Positions 35,180-43,885 of a DNA stretch of 64,000 bases are shown piece after piece. Numbering within the stretch: position 1 is the stretch's first letter; each line of letters opens with the position of its first letter. The notes beneath the pieces were generated by a model. That model was given only the letters and a program-made list of their open reading frames with translations, ran no database searches and was not told where the DNA came from. Source of the stretch: Virgibacillus indicus (GTDB lineage Bacteria > Bacillota > Bacilli > Bacillales > Amphibacillaceae); the NCBI RefSeq assembly GCF_002266285.1, contig NZ_NPMS01000006.1:175712-239711 (forward strand), given 5' to 3'. The translations under genes were made by a program, and so were the position numbers.

Positions 35180-35839
35180 TCACCGGTCATTTCTCAAATA
35201 AAGCAGCTCAGAAATTTTCATCGACATATAAAAGATAACTAGTGATGCAAACACTAAAATAAGAAATGGCTGATAAGGGATATATTCTTCCACTATCATT
35301 ACAAATCCTGGGTCTAGATCATTAAAAATAATAACTTCATCCATTTCTAAAACGGTGACAAGTGGTGTTAATGAATAATAGCTTTCCAAGAGCAGAAGAA
35401 CCATTATGCATCCGACGGAAAGTATGAACGAACGAAATAAGTAGAAAAAAGGAACAGTAACGGCTGTTATGATTGCCCCCATACAGATTAATACAATAAT
35501 ATCCTTCCAGCCGTATACATAGTGTTCGCTGCCAATGAAAAACGTTACGACATGACCAATTACCCATTGATAAAGAATGACACAAATTGAAAACAGAATA
35601 ATAGACTGATACCTTCTCTTGACAACAGATGCAGCTGAAATGGGCAGGCTGATCAGGAACCGATTCACATTTGCGCGGTCATCATAATAAAAAATGCTGA
35701 TAATGATCGTCAAGGCAGTTGCGATAAACATGAAAACAGACGGCAAAAATAATACGTAAGATATTGGTAATATTAGAATTAGAGATAGATAGGTTCCCCA
35801 TGTATTTACAGAAAAATCCTGTTTGATAAACTGATACAT
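35180..35839 (-). CDS. ABC-2 type transporter permease, second subunit
   Basis: 219 residues from the ATG at 35839 with GAGGGTGG upstream; the longer frame to 35935 overlaps the upstream permease and lacks a ribosome site. Six hydrophobic segments, with DDRANVNRFLISLPISAASVVKRRYQS between helices 2 and 3, the ABC-2 permease pattern. Clearly homologous to the preceding permease, so the two likely form a heterodimer. Last gene of the GntR-ATPase-permease-permease operon; no terminator is evident right after it. Confidence 0.88.
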   Translation of the reverse strand: MYQFIKQDFSVNTWGTYLSLILILPISYVLFLPSVFMFIATALTIIISIFYYDDRANVNRFLISLPISAASVVKRRYQSIILFSICVILYQWVIGHVVTFFIGSEHYVYGWKDIIVLICMGAIITAVTVPFFYLFRSFILSVGCIMVLLLLESYYSLTPLVTVLEMDEVIIFNDLDPGFVMIVEEYIPYQPFLILVFASLVIFYMSMKISELLYLRNDR

Positions 35840-35852
35840 TCGACCACCCTCT

Positions 35853-36491
35853 TCATATAATATCTTTCCGTATATAAATCCAAGTGGAAAGCCTATAGGA
35901 AAGGTATAAACTGATAAATGAAAATCCAACCACAATCAAGACAGGCTGTAATGCGATAATATCAAGGATAAAGCGAATGATGCTGTCATTCACTTGAATA
36001 AATGGGTTTGCGATGATGATTACAATGCCGAATGCAATTGAAAATAAAAAGACTATTTGAACGAAAAAGGCTTTCATATACGATTGAATCAAATAGTAAA
36101 TCGGAATCGAAATGGACAGCATGATTGCAATGGATGCAAAAATTAATAAAACTAAAAACCAGTGCAAAGGCTGTGACTCCAGGTATGGCAATCCATAATG
36201 AGCAATTGAGTCAACAAGCCAGAGATACAGTAAGAAACCTGCACTAATAATAAGAAAGAATACATACTTCCCTAAAACAACATGTTTTTTTCTGAATGGA
36301 AGACTTGCAGTCAATCGATTTACATGGTTTTTGCTGTCATAATAAAATGCATTAAAAAGAAAACCGAGCATTGCACCAATAAAAATAAAAGTACTGGGCA
36401 TATCCATTACATAGGAGAATGGAATAAAAAGTATGATAAAGATTAGATAGATTATATTTAACTGAAATTCCTTCTTAACAAGCTGAGCCAC
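35853..36491 (-). CDS. ABC-2 type transporter permease, first subunit
   Basis: 212 residues, six helices, with DSKNHVNRLTASLPFRKKHVVLGKY, the same loop seen in the second permease. It starts 3 bases after the ATPase gene ends. No ribosome site stronger than GGGGAATTG, consistent with coupling. Family proteins export peptides, antibiotics or act in cell-envelope stress. Confidence 0.88.
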   Translation of the reverse strand: MAQLVKKEFQLNIIYLIFIILFIPFSYVMDMPSTFIFIGAMLGFLFNAFYYDSKNHVNRLTASLPFRKKHVVLGKYVFFLIISAGFLLYLWLVDSIAHYGLPYLESQPLHWFLVLLIFASIAIMLSISIPIYYLIQSYMKAFFVQIVFLFSIAFGIVIIIANPFIQVNDSIIRFILDIIALQPVLIVVGFSFISLYLSYRLSTWIYIRKDII

Positions 36492-36494
36492 GAA

Positions 36495-37346
36495 TCAATT
36501 CCCCTTTCGTGTCATGAAATACATGATATCTTCAAGTGTTGCATTTTCAATAATAATTTCCTCGCCATATGGATCAAAAATAGATGGATCCCCTTCGAAA
36601 AGTCCGTTGAACCCCATATCAGTTTTTTGAAGCCCGGCAAATAACTCCTTCGTATCTGCATCAATCATGTCTGTTTTGCCTTTAATGATATGAAACTGAT
36701 TTTGTAATTCCTCCATGCTTTTTTGAAAAATAACCTTGCCGTGATAAATGAAAACAATATAATCAGCAATACGGTCCAGGTCTGTCGTTATATGCGTCGA
36801 AAGAAATATCGTTTGATTTTCATTAACCATTAATTCCTGCAGGTGATCAAGCAATTCTCTTCTGAAAATCGGATCCAGGCCCGAGGTTGGTTCATCCATG
36901 ACGATAAATTCCGGTTCATGTGAAAGGGCAAATAATAGCGAGCATTTCATTTTCATTCCTTTAGAAAAGTGCTTTAATTTTTTTCGCAGTGGCAGTTCGA
37001 ATTTTGCCAGGTAGTCCTGAAATAATTCTTCATTCCAGGTTTCATAAAATGGAGCAATGAAGGATTTCATTTTTTTAATCGTAAATTCCTCATACATGTA
37101 AAGATCATCATAGACGAAGCCAATTTTTTGTTTGACCTGATGCTCTTTATGACTGGTACCAAACAGCTTTATATCACCTTTGTCCAATTGTAAAATGTTC
37201 ATCATCATTTGGATTGTCGTCGTTTTTCCGCTTCCATTTGGTCCGATGAAACCAGTAATATAGCCTTTTGGTATAGTTATATTCAAGTTTTCAACCGAAA
37301 ATCCTTTGCGTTTCTTTGTCACATTGTGAAATTCAACCGTATTCAT
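36495..37346 (-). CDS. ABC transporter ATP-binding protein (BcrA/YtrB type)
   Basis: 283 residues from the ATG at 37346, with AGAGGAG upstream inside the end of the regulator gene. Walker A GPNGSGKTTT, signature FSKGMKMKCSLLFAL (divergent, SKGMK, as in exporters of this group), Walker B FIVMDEPTSGLD and H-loop STHITTD. Energises the two ABC-2 permeases that follow. Confidence 0.93.
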   Translation of the reverse strand: MNTVEFHNVTKKRKGFSVENLNITIPKGYITGFIGPNGSGKTTTIQMMMNILQLDKGDIKLFGTSHKEHQVKQKIGFVYDDLYMYEEFTIKKMKSFIAPFYETWNEELFQDYLAKFELPLRKKLKHFSKGMKMKCSLLFALSHEPEFIVMDEPTSGLDPIFRRELLDHLQELMVNENQTIFLSTHITTDLDRIADYIVFIYHGKVIFQKSMEELQNQFHIIKGKTDMIDADTKELFAGLQKTDMGFNGLFEGDPSIFDPYGEEIIIENATLEDIMYFMTRKGN

Positions 37347-37347
37347 A

Positions 37348-37725
37348 TTACAGCTCCTCTTCAAAATAAATCGTTATCCGTTCGAATAAATCAGCTTTTG
37401 TTAAGCCAAGTCTTTTTCCTTCCTGAACGACTTTTTCCAGTTCATTTTCCAGCTCACGAATCTGCCATTCCTTGAGTACATGAGGCTGCTGACCTGCGAC
37501 GAACGTACCTTTGCCTACAGCGGAAATTAAATAACCTTCCTTTTCAAGGTCTTCGTAAGCACGTTTGGTCGTTATCACACTGACCTTCAGATCCTTAGCC
37601 AAAAGCCTCATGGATGGGAGTGCATCGCCTTCCTTTAGTTCACCGGAGAAGATCTGCTGTTTAATTTGTTCTTTGATTTGCTGGAAAAGAGCCTCTTTAC
37701 TGTTACTGTTAATCAGAATATCCAT
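37348..37725 (-). CDS. GntR family regulator (YtrA subfamily)
   Basis: 125 residues from the ATG at 37725 (TGAGGGA upstream; ATG 37740 is upstream of that site and unlikely). Winged helix at the N-terminus, with LPSMRLLAKDLKVSVITTKRAYEDLEKEG across residues 39-69, then a short C-terminal dimerisation helix pair, diagnostic of YtrA-type GntR proteins that lack a large effector domain. Such regulators repress their own ABC operon. Only 1 base separates it from the ATPase gene. Confidence 0.93.
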   Translation of the reverse strand: MDILINSNSKEALFQQIKEQIKQQIFSGELKEGDALPSMRLLAKDLKVSVITTKRAYEDLEKEGYLISAVGKGTFVAGQQPHVLKEWQIRELENELEKVVQEGKRLGLTKADLFERITIYFEEEL

Positions 37726-37740
37726 GGAATAATCCCTCAT

Positions 37741-37785
37741 TTATATTGTATATATACATTATATACAATATAAACAATATGTCAA
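37741..37785 (-). promoter_or_regulatory. Promoter of the GntR-ABC operon with overlapping palindromic operator
   Basis: On the minus strand TTGACA (37780-37785), 16-base spacer, TATAAT (37758-37763). A perfect 13-bp inverted repeat TTATATTGTATAT/ATATACAATATAA (37741-37753 with 37761-37773, 7-base gap) covers the -10 and the start site. This is the classic arrangement for autorepression by a YtrA-type regulator. Confidence 0.82.
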
Positions 37786-37931
37786 TTAATTCTTGATTGC
37801 GAAGTGTGGACATGCATCCACAAAAACAGGGAATAGGAGGAAAACAATTATTTTTTTCGCGGAAGCAAGTCCATCAGTCCAACCAACTATGATAAACTAA
37901 TAGAATTGAATATATTATTGGAGAGGTAAGG

Positions 37932-38828
37932 ATGAGTCTATTTTTAAATGTTATATTGCCAATCATGGCAGTATTTGCTTCAGGATTTATATTGCAGCGC
38001 ATCAGGGTTCTTGATGTAAGATCAGTTTCAGCAATTACATTATACATATTGAGTCCGGCGCTGATTTTCATTACTTTGTATGATGCTGAATTTGACAGTG
38101 GATTTTTGATTATTATTGTATATATGTTCGTATTGTTCTTCCTAATGGTATTTTTAAATAAGCTGCTGGCGAAATTTTTTAAATGGGAGCCTAATTTGGA
38201 AAGTGCTTCTATCTTAGCGACCGGATTTATGAATTCCGGAAATTATGGTCTGCCGGTGGTTCTGTTCAGTGTGGGGAATGCTGCATTGCCTTATGCTATC
38301 TTTATAATGGTAGTACAAGCCCTGCAAAATAATTTCTTTGGGGTTTATTATGCCTCACGCAGCACCAGCGGCATAAAGCGTGCATTTGCAAATGTATTAA
38401 AAATGCCGACAACGTATGCAGCCATTCTCGCATTTATTTTTCAGCATTATTCCGTTGGTGTTCCCGAATCGGTTCATTCCACCTTATCCATGGTAGGAAA
38501 TGCTGCAATTCCAGTAATGATGGTTATGCTTGGTATGCAGCTTGGTTCGATGACAAAGTTAAAACTGAATTGGCAAGTGGTCATTTCAGCAGTAACATTA
38601 AAAATGGTGATTGCACCATTGATCGCATTTGGATTTGTACTCATTGTTGATGTGGATCCGATTATAGCTAGCGTACTTATCATTATTTCCGCTATGCCGA
38701 CTGCAGCCACCACGACAATGTACGCAATTGAATTTGATACGGAACCGGACTTAGTTTCAAGCATCACTTTTATCGCAACCGTTACAAGTATTGTTACATT
38801 AACAATCCTGTTGAACATTATGGCCTGA
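37932..38828 (+). CDS. AEC family transporter (auxin efflux carrier type)
   Basis: 298 residues, ten helices. The SILATGFMNSGNYGLPVVLF block (asparagine in the broken helix) and the C-terminal half ISAMPTAATTTMYAIEFD, a variant of the usual PxA motif, are present. In Bacillaceae these proteins may export organic acids such as malate; substrate unknown. GAGAGGTAAGG ribosome site, transcribed on its own. Confidence 0.88.
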   Translation: MSLFLNVILPIMAVFASGFILQRIRVLDVRSVSAITLYILSPALIFITLYDAEFDSGFLIIIVYMFVLFFLMVFLNKLLAKFFKWEPNLESASILATGFMNSGNYGLPVVLFSVGNAALPYAIFIMVVQALQNNFFGVYYASRSTSGIKRAFANVLKMPTTYAAILAFIFQHYSVGVPESVHSTLSMVGNAAIPVMMVMLGMQLGSMTKLKLNWQVVISAVTLKMVIAPLIAFGFVLIVDVDPIIASVLIIISAMPTAATTTMYAIEFDTEPDLVSSITFIATVTSIVTLTILLNIMA

Positions 38829-38908
38829 TGTTTTCATCCGTTATGTAATGGGTAAATTAAAGGTAAATACTATTAAAAATTTTCCTCTTTCAGGAAAGGA
38901 TGACTAAG

Positions 38909-38977
38909 ATGCTGAGAACGATTCTAATGATTATTGGTGCTATTGTTGTAATTGGATGGATAATTTCATTACTGTAA
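38909..38977 (+). CDS. Very small single-helix membrane peptide
   Basis: 22 residues: MLRT followed by one hydrophobic helix ILMIIGAIVVIGWIISLL. AAAGGATGA is placed well for the ATG at 38909; an ATG at 38900 is too close to that site. A strong terminator follows 17 bases later, which supports a real transcript. Reminiscent of the small lmo0937-type membrane peptides of Firmicutes but shorter. Confidence 0.45.
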   Translation: MLRTILMIIGAIVVIGWIISLL

Positions 38978-38993
38978 AAAATCTATAATTTTG

Positions 38994-39038
38994 AAATACC
39001 CGTAATCCTGCCTATATAATAGGATTACGGGTATTTTT
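38994..39038 (+). terminator. Terminator after the small membrane peptide gene
   Basis: Perfect 16-bp stem (38994-39009 with 39021-39036), 11-base loop, T5. Confidence 0.92.
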
Positions 39039-39057
39039 AGATAGAGGGGTGTTTATA

Positions 39058-39849
39058 ATGGATTTTAGGTTAAAGGGAAAATCAGTGATCGTAACAGCTG
39101 CAAGCAAAGGACTCGGAAAAGCAGCAGCGATGGAGTTTGCCAAAGAAGGAGCAAAAGTCCTGATCAGCAGCAGAAGTGAGCCTGCATTGCAAAAAGCAGT
39201 TGATGAAATCAGAGAAGCTACTGGAAATACAACCATTGATTATGCTGTTTGCAATATGAAAGATGCACAGGAAATTAAACAGCTTGTTGAAAAGGCTGTT
39301 TCCCTAAATGGCACAGTAGATGTACTTATTAATAATGCCGGTGGTCCGCCAGCAGGAAGCTTTTTGGATATGACGGATGAAGACTGGCAGCATGCATTTG
39401 AACTAAATTTACTCAGCTTTGTTCGTACAATTCGTGAGGCTGTGCCATTTATGAAGAAACAAGGGGAAGGGCATATCGTTAACTTGGCTTCCTCTTCCAT
39501 TAAACAAAGTCTTGATAATCTTGTGCTCTCGAATACAATGAGACCTGGAATCGTCGGGCTTGCAAAAACACTGGCCCAGGAATTAAGTGAAGATAATATT
39601 CTCATCAATACAGTTGGTCCAGGAACCATTGAAACTGATCGCATTACGGAGCTGAATCAGACACTTGCTGACAAACAAAATAAGACAGCAGAAGACATAA
39701 GAAAAGAAGCAGAAGAAAATATACCAATGAAACGCTATGGACAGCCGCAGGAATTTGCCAAGGCAATTGTTTTTCTGGCATCCGGGGCAAACACCTATAT
39801 TACCGGACAGTCCCTGATTGTAGACGGTGGTCTGGTAAAGGCACTATAG
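39058..39849 (+). CDS. SDR family oxidoreductase lacking the standard Tyr-x-x-x-Lys
   Basis: 263 residues from the ATG at 39058 with GAGGGGTG upstream. Rossmann fold: VTAASKGLGKAAA (glycine motif) and LINNAGGPPAG (NNAG). Ser is present in NLASSSIKQ, but the usual YxxxK is replaced: the segment reads LSNTMRPGIVGLAKTLAQEL. This belongs to a recognised SDR branch annotated as 3-oxoacyl-ACP-reductase-like, whose catalytic chemistry is uncertain. The C-terminal GQSLIVDGGL is standard. It converges with the YtaF gene and overlaps it by 6 bases. Confidence 0.88.
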   Translation: MDFRLKGKSVIVTAASKGLGKAAAMEFAKEGAKVLISSRSEPALQKAVDEIREATGNTTIDYAVCNMKDAQEIKQLVEKAVSLNGTVDVLINNAGGPPAGSFLDMTDEDWQHAFELNLLSFVRTIREAVPFMKKQGEGHIVNLASSSIKQSLDNLVLSNTMRPGIVGLAKTLAQELSEDNILINTVGPGTIETDRITELNQTLADKQNKTAEDIRKEAEENIPMKRYGQPQEFAKAIVFLASGANTYITGQSLIVDGGLVKAL

Positions 39850-40452
39850 GATATTAAAAATCCCGAGAGCGATCAATAATAAAGGCGGCACAAATGTCAT
39901 TTTTTGCAGCTGCCTGGTTTTTGATAAAACAATACCGATTCGTATACCGCAGAAGACAAATAACCCACTCATAAAAGCAATGAGAAATGCTGTTAAAATT
40001 GGTGCATACCCAAGCATCGAAGCACCTAATCCGGCACCAAAGGCATCAAGTGCCAGAGCGGCACCAAGCAGCAATGCTTCATGTGACGTGATGGAACCGG
40101 ATTGATCCAAATCTGCTTTATCTGGTGTAGAAAGCACTGCTGTTAAATAGTTTTGACTGGATTCGTCCGATGCATTCTCCTGCCTTGGACGAATAATATT
40201 GTAAAGAGAAAATAAGCCCAGAAAGATTAAAATACTTCCACCAATCGTTTTAGCCACTTCTGGTGATATGAATGAACTCAGAGCTGAACCAATTGACATA
40301 GCGGCCAGCACAATAATCCCTGAGCAGCACATAATAGTGAACAACGCACTGAGTGGAACGAGAATTTTCCGCATCCCATACGTAATCCCCACACCAAAGC
40401 CATCCAGACTAACAGCAATTACTAAAAAAAATAAACCTGTATAAAAAAGCAT
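39844..40452 (-). CDS. ytaF: Sporulation membrane protein YtaF (MntP-like)
   Basis: 202 residues, six helices, two MntP-type repeats with SLDGFGVGITYGMR and ALALDAFGAGLGASMLG. The hydrophilic loop LSTPDKADLDQSGSITSHEALLLG, an EF-hand-like D-x-D-x-S insertion between the repeats, is characteristic of YtaF. The family resembles manganese/cadmium exporters and is linked to sporulation in B. subtilis. The polA/mutM neighbours seen in B. subtilis are absent here. Confidence 0.9.
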   Translation of the reverse strand: MLFYTGLFFLVIAVSLDGFGVGITYGMRKILVPLSALFTIMCCSGIIVLAAMSIGSALSSFISPEVAKTIGGSILIFLGLFSLYNIIRPRQENASDESSQNYLTAVLSTPDKADLDQSGSITSHEALLLGAALALDAFGAGLGASMLGYAPILTAFLIAFMSGLFVFCGIRIGIVLSKTRQLQKMTFVPPLLLIALGIFNIL

Positions 40453-40592
40453 TTTACCAATTCCTTTGTTATCTCTTTTAATTCATTCATTTTATGGAAA
40501 TGGCTCGTAGTGTGTGAGCGCGCTCCTTCCTGCACACAGTCTCCAATTATGGTAAAGTTACAATAGATGTTTTTTAGAAGAGGGGATTTTTA

Positions 40593-42761
40593 ATGAGTAA
40601 AACAGTAGTTTTAGCAGAAAAGCCTTCCGTAGGCCGTGACATTGCTCGTGTGCTTAACTGCAGCAAGAAAGGCAATGGCTATTTGGAAGGCTCAAAATAT
40701 ATTGTGACATGGGCGCTTGGTCATCTGATTACACTGGCTGACCCGGAAGTGTATGATGATAAATATAAAACATGGAAGCTTGATGATCTTCCAATGCTTC
40801 CAACCGATTTGAAGCTGGTCGTAATCAAAAAAACCGGCAAGCAGTTTAGTGCAGTAAAAACACAGTTGGCCCGGAAGGATGTCAGTGAAATAGTCATTGC
40901 AACAGATGCTGGTCGTGAAGGGGAATTGGTGGCACGCTGGATATTGGAAAAAGCACGCGTGTCAAAACCTGTAAAACGATTATGGATTTCATCCGTTACG
41001 GATAAAGCAATTCGTGATGGATTCAAACAGTTAAAACCTGGGAATAAGTATGAAAATTTATATGCTTCCGCAGTAGCACGTTCAGAAGCTGATTGGTATG
41101 TAGGACTTAATGCCACACGGGCACTGACAACCAAATTTAATGCACAGCTTTCCAGTGGCCGTGTACAGACACCTACATTAGCAATGATTGCCGCACGTGA
41201 AAAGGAAATAAAGGAATTTAAACCGAAGAAATTTTATGGAATCGAAGGGAAAACGAATAAAGGCTTTAAACTAACCTGGCAGGATGCGAAAAATAACAGC
41301 AGAATTTTCGATAAAAAGAGAGCTGACGATTTGCTTGGTCAACTGAAAAGTAAGCCTGCTGAAATAGTGGATATCAATAAAAACTTCAAAAAGAAATTTG
41401 CTCCACAGCTGTATGATTTGACAGAATTGCAGCGGGATGCAAACCGGATTTTTGGATTTTCTGGAAAACAAACATTATCATTAATGCAGAAATTGTATGA
41501 GCAGCATAAAGTTCTGACATATCCCCGGACAGATTCAAGGGTGATTACAACAGATATTGTGCCGACATTGAAGGACCGAGTGAAAGCCTGTGGTGTTGAT
41601 CAATATGCCCGTTTTGCTGGGAAAATTTCAAGAAAGGACTTCAAGCTTGGAAAGTCTGTCGTAGATAATGCGAAAGTTTCTGATCACCATGCCATCATTC
41701 CAACAGAACAGCATGTGATTCTGGATGAATTGAATGATAAAGAACGTAAAATTTATGATCTTGTTGTGAAGCGGTTTTTAGCAGTATTGTCAGAACCGCA
41801 TGAATATGAACAAACTACCATCACAGCACAGATCGATAATGAACGTTTTTCTGCAAAAGGCAAGATTGTTAAAAAACAAGGCTGGAAGGAAATCTATGAT
41901 AATCGCTTTGACGACAATGAAAGCAGTGATGATCAGCAATTGCCTGCAGTTGAAAAGGGCGATGTAATGAATGTGCGGATTTCTATGAAAGAGGGCGAAA
42001 CAAAGCCTCCGGAACGATTTACAGAAGGGGCACTGCTCCAGGCAATGGAAAATCCGGTTCGCTACATGAGCTCTGATGAAAAGCATCTAATGAGCACCAT
42101 CAATAAAACTGGTGGTCTTGGCACTGTTGCAACCCGTGCGGATATTATTGAAAAGCTATTCAATAGTATGTACATGGAAATGAAGGGCAAGCATATTTTC
42201 ATTACCTCTAAAGGACGTCAGCTGCTAGATCTTGTACCTGAAGATTTGCGTTCACCAGCCTTGACAGCAGAATGGGAGCAAAAGCTTGGCTTAATTGCTG
42301 AAGGAAAACTGAATAAGAACAAGTTTATTTCTGAAATGAAAAGCTATGCAAAACAAGTAGTACGGGAGATAAAAGGCAGTGATGAAACATTTAAACATGA
42401 CAACATGACTGGAACAAAATGTCCGGATTGCGGCAAACTAATGCTGGAAATAAAAAATAAACATGGCCGCATGCTTGTTTGTCAGGATCGCTCTTGCGGA
42501 CACAAGAAAAATATTGCCAAACAAACGAATGCCCGCTGCCCGAATTGCCATAAACGCTTGGAACTGCGCGGTGAAGGCGAAGGGCAAATGTTCATGTGCA
42601 AGTGTGGCCACCGTGAGAAACTATCCACATTTAATCAACGCAAGCAGCGTGAGAAAAAGCACAAAGTCTCGAAAAAAGACGTGAATAAATATTTGAAGAA
42701 GCAGGATGACGAATTTAAAAATAATGCACTGGCCGAGCAGCTTGCGAAGCTGAAGAAATAG
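40593..42761 (+). CDS. topB: DNA topoisomerase III
   Basis: 722 residues. Type IA enzyme that decatenates and relaxes underwound DNA. Toprim domain with AEKPSVGRDIARVL and ATDAGREGE (acidic residues at about 105-111), active-site Tyr310 in LTYPRTDSR, then a C-terminal tail with two Cys4 zinc ribbons (CPDCGK...CQDRSCG and CPNCHK...CKCG) and a lysine-rich end. This tail is longer than in the minimal enzyme but common in Bacillus. AGAGGGG ribosome site. A palindrome GAGCGCGCTC lies upstream at 40516-40525. Confidence 0.96.
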   Translation: MSKTVVLAEKPSVGRDIARVLNCSKKGNGYLEGSKYIVTWALGHLITLADPEVYDDKYKTWKLDDLPMLPTDLKLVVIKKTGKQFSAVKTQLARKDVSEIVIATDAGREGELVARWILEKARVSKPVKRLWISSVTDKAIRDGFKQLKPGNKYENLYASAVARSEADWYVGLNATRALTTKFNAQLSSGRVQTPTLAMIAAREKEIKEFKPKKFYGIEGKTNKGFKLTWQDAKNNSRIFDKKRADDLLGQLKSKPAEIVDINKNFKKKFAPQLYDLTELQRDANRIFGFSGKQTLSLMQKLYEQHKVLTYPRTDSRVITTDIVPTLKDRVKACGVDQYARFAGKISRKDFKLGKSVVDNAKVSDHHAIIPTEQHVILDELNDKERKIYDLVVKRFLAVLSEPHEYEQTTITAQIDNERFSAKGKIVKKQGWKEIYDNRFDDNESSDDQQLPAVEKGDVMNVRISMKEGETKPPERFTEGALLQAMENPVRYMSSDEKHLMSTINKTGGLGTVATRADIIEKLFNSMYMEMKGKHIFITSKGRQLLDLVPEDLRSPALTAEWEQKLGLIAEGKLNKNKFISEMKSYAKQVVREIKGSDETFKHDNMTGTKCPDCGKLMLEIKNKHGRMLVCQDRSCGHKKNIAKQTNARCPNCHKRLELRGEGEGQMFMCKCGHREKLSTFNQRKQREKKHKVSKKDVNKYLKKQDDEFKNNALAEQLAKLKK

Positions 42762-42769
42762 AATGATTT

Positions 42770-42807
42770 GGACTCTCTGCACATGATGATGCAGGGAGTC
42801 CTTTTTT
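42770..42807 (+). terminator. Terminator of topB
   Basis: 12-bp stem GGACTCTCTGCA/TGCAGGGAGTCC (one G-T pair), T6. Confidence 0.92.
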
Positions 42808-42874
42808 GGTGCGAAACCTGGAGAATGCCGAAATTCACATTTGCAGCTTCCTAAAAACCATTTACATAGACATA

Positions 42875-42904
42875 AAAAGGATACTCGATTATGAGCATCC
42901 TTTT
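42875..42904 (-). terminator. Terminator of the DUF2188 gene
   Basis: Stem AAAAGGAT-A-CTC/GAG-C-ATCCTTTT with one mismatch; minus strand ends in a T5 run. Confidence 0.82.
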
Positions 42905-42907
42905 CTA

Positions 42908-43105
42908 TTAATATCTTTTCTCTTCCACTATATTATGGTTCTTATCCAAAACTTCAACTTTGCTCGGACTGTTTTCCTTTGCCATTTGTTCAGCTGCTGC
43001 TATGGCATCATCTTTTGCATCATATATCTTTTCAGGTGCAACATCCTCCAATTTTACAAACCAGCCCGATGCATCGACATTTGGTGCGATACTATAGGTT
43101 TTCAT
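42908..43105 (-). CDS. DUF2188 family protein
   Basis: 65 residues. The pattern YSIAPNVDASGWFVKLE followed by DAIAAAEQMAKENSPSKVEVLDKNHNI matches DUF2188, a small beta-hairpin/helix protein of unknown role. AAAGGAG ribosome site 9 bases before the ATG. Confidence 0.85.
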   Translation of the reverse strand: MKTYSIAPNVDASGWFVKLEDVAPEKIYDAKDDAIAAAEQMAKENSPSKVEVLDKNHNIVEEKRY

Positions 43106-43270
43106 TATGAAAAACTCCTTTATAACTAATATTCAATAATTGTGTTCCCACTTTGTTAAATGATAAAACTACTAAAAAATAATCAAGCGGTTTACTTGCA
43201 ATGGTTATCTAATGTATCATTAAATAAGAGATAGAAACTTTTTATAGTATATAAGGGAGGTATAACATAG

Positions 43271-43510
43271 ATGGCTTTCGTAATTTTGGATCCATGTGGT
43301 CCGGAAAAAGCTGCCGAGTGTGTCAGCGTTTGTCCAGTGGACTGTATCGAAGAAGGACCAGATCAGTTTTATATAGATCCAGATGTTTGTATTGATTGCG
43401 GGGCATGTAAAGCTGTTTGTCCGGTGGAAGCGATAGAGGAAGAATATGATCTCACACCTGATCAGGAAGTATTCCTAGATAAAGCAGAAGAGTTTTTTGC
43501 GAACAGGTAA
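43271..43510 (+). CDS. Ferredoxin with two Fe-S cluster motifs
   Basis: 79 residues. Low-potential electron carrier of the Bacillus ferredoxin type. First motif CGPEKAAECVSVCPVDC and second CIDCGACKAVCP supply eight cysteines (Cys9, 17, 21, 25 and 40, 43, 46, 50). AAGGGAGG ribosome site. Acidic C-terminal tail. Confidence 0.93.
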   Translation: MAFVILDPCGPEKAAECVSVCPVDCIEEGPDQFYIDPDVCIDCGACKAVCPVEAIEEEYDLTPDQEVFLDKAEEFFANR

Positions 43511-43532
43511 ATTAATATATAGAAAAAACATG

Positions 43533-43565
43533 CTGCCTTACATAATGTGGGGCAGTACTTTTTTT
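43533..43565 (+). terminator. Probable terminator of the ferredoxin gene
   Basis: CTGCC/GGCAG (43533-43537 with 43551-43555) plus inner pairing ACA/TGT, followed by ACTTTTTTT. Modest stem. Confidence 0.6.
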
Positions 43566-43587
43566 GATAAATAAAGATTTTTTGAAA

Positions 43588-43613
43588 TTGTATACCCAGG
43601 TATACATTACACA
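43588..43613. repeat. Palindromic repeat copy 1 (upstream of the SinI-like gene)
   Basis: Core TGTATACCCAGGTATACA (43589-43606) is a perfect 8-bp inverted repeat around CA, followed by TTACACA. A 26-base unit identical at 24 positions recurs 298 bases later at 43886-43911. Likely a regulator binding site shared by the two downstream genes. Confidence 0.75.
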
Positions 43614-43710
43614 ACCGTATCTATTGTGGTACGTTATATTTGAGTAAAAGGAACTACAAGAGCAGGAGAGTATAACAGCCAAAAGACTAGTTGTGGGAGG
43701 CGTTTCGTCG

Positions 43711-43884
43711 TTGGATAACAAAGCTTTAGTTAAAAGTCCTACATATTATTATGATAAAGAATGGGTTAATTTAATTTCCGAGGCAAAGGAATTAGGATTA
43801 AGTAAAGAAAAGGTACGTACTTATTTGAAACAAGGTTATCCAAAAATGGAATTTGAAAATTCTCCTCCACAGTTGAAAAGCTAA
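43711..43884 (+). CDS. SinI-domain anti-repressor-like protein
   Basis: 57 residues from the TTG at 43711 with GGGAGG upstream. The segment DKEWVNLISEAKELGLSKEKVRTYLKQG is spread over residues about 17-44 and matches the SinI dimerisation domain, which binds and disables the SinR repressor of biofilm and motility genes. No sinR gene is next to it, so it is an orphan in this window. It lies between two copies of a palindromic repeat, the second starting 2 bases after its stop codon. Confidence 0.85.
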   Translation: MDNKALVKSPTYYYDKEWVNLISEAKELGLSKEKVRTYLKQGYPKMEFENSPPQLKS

Positions 43885-43885
43885 T

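Noticed and set aside
35053..35238. 61-codon plus-strand open frame over the structured island
   Set aside because: No ribosome site, and it covers the stems of the folded region; the structure explains the sequence better than coding does.
42806..43129. 107-codon plus-strand open frame
   Set aside because: It is the shadow of the DUF2188 gene and of its terminator on the other strand; no ribosome site.
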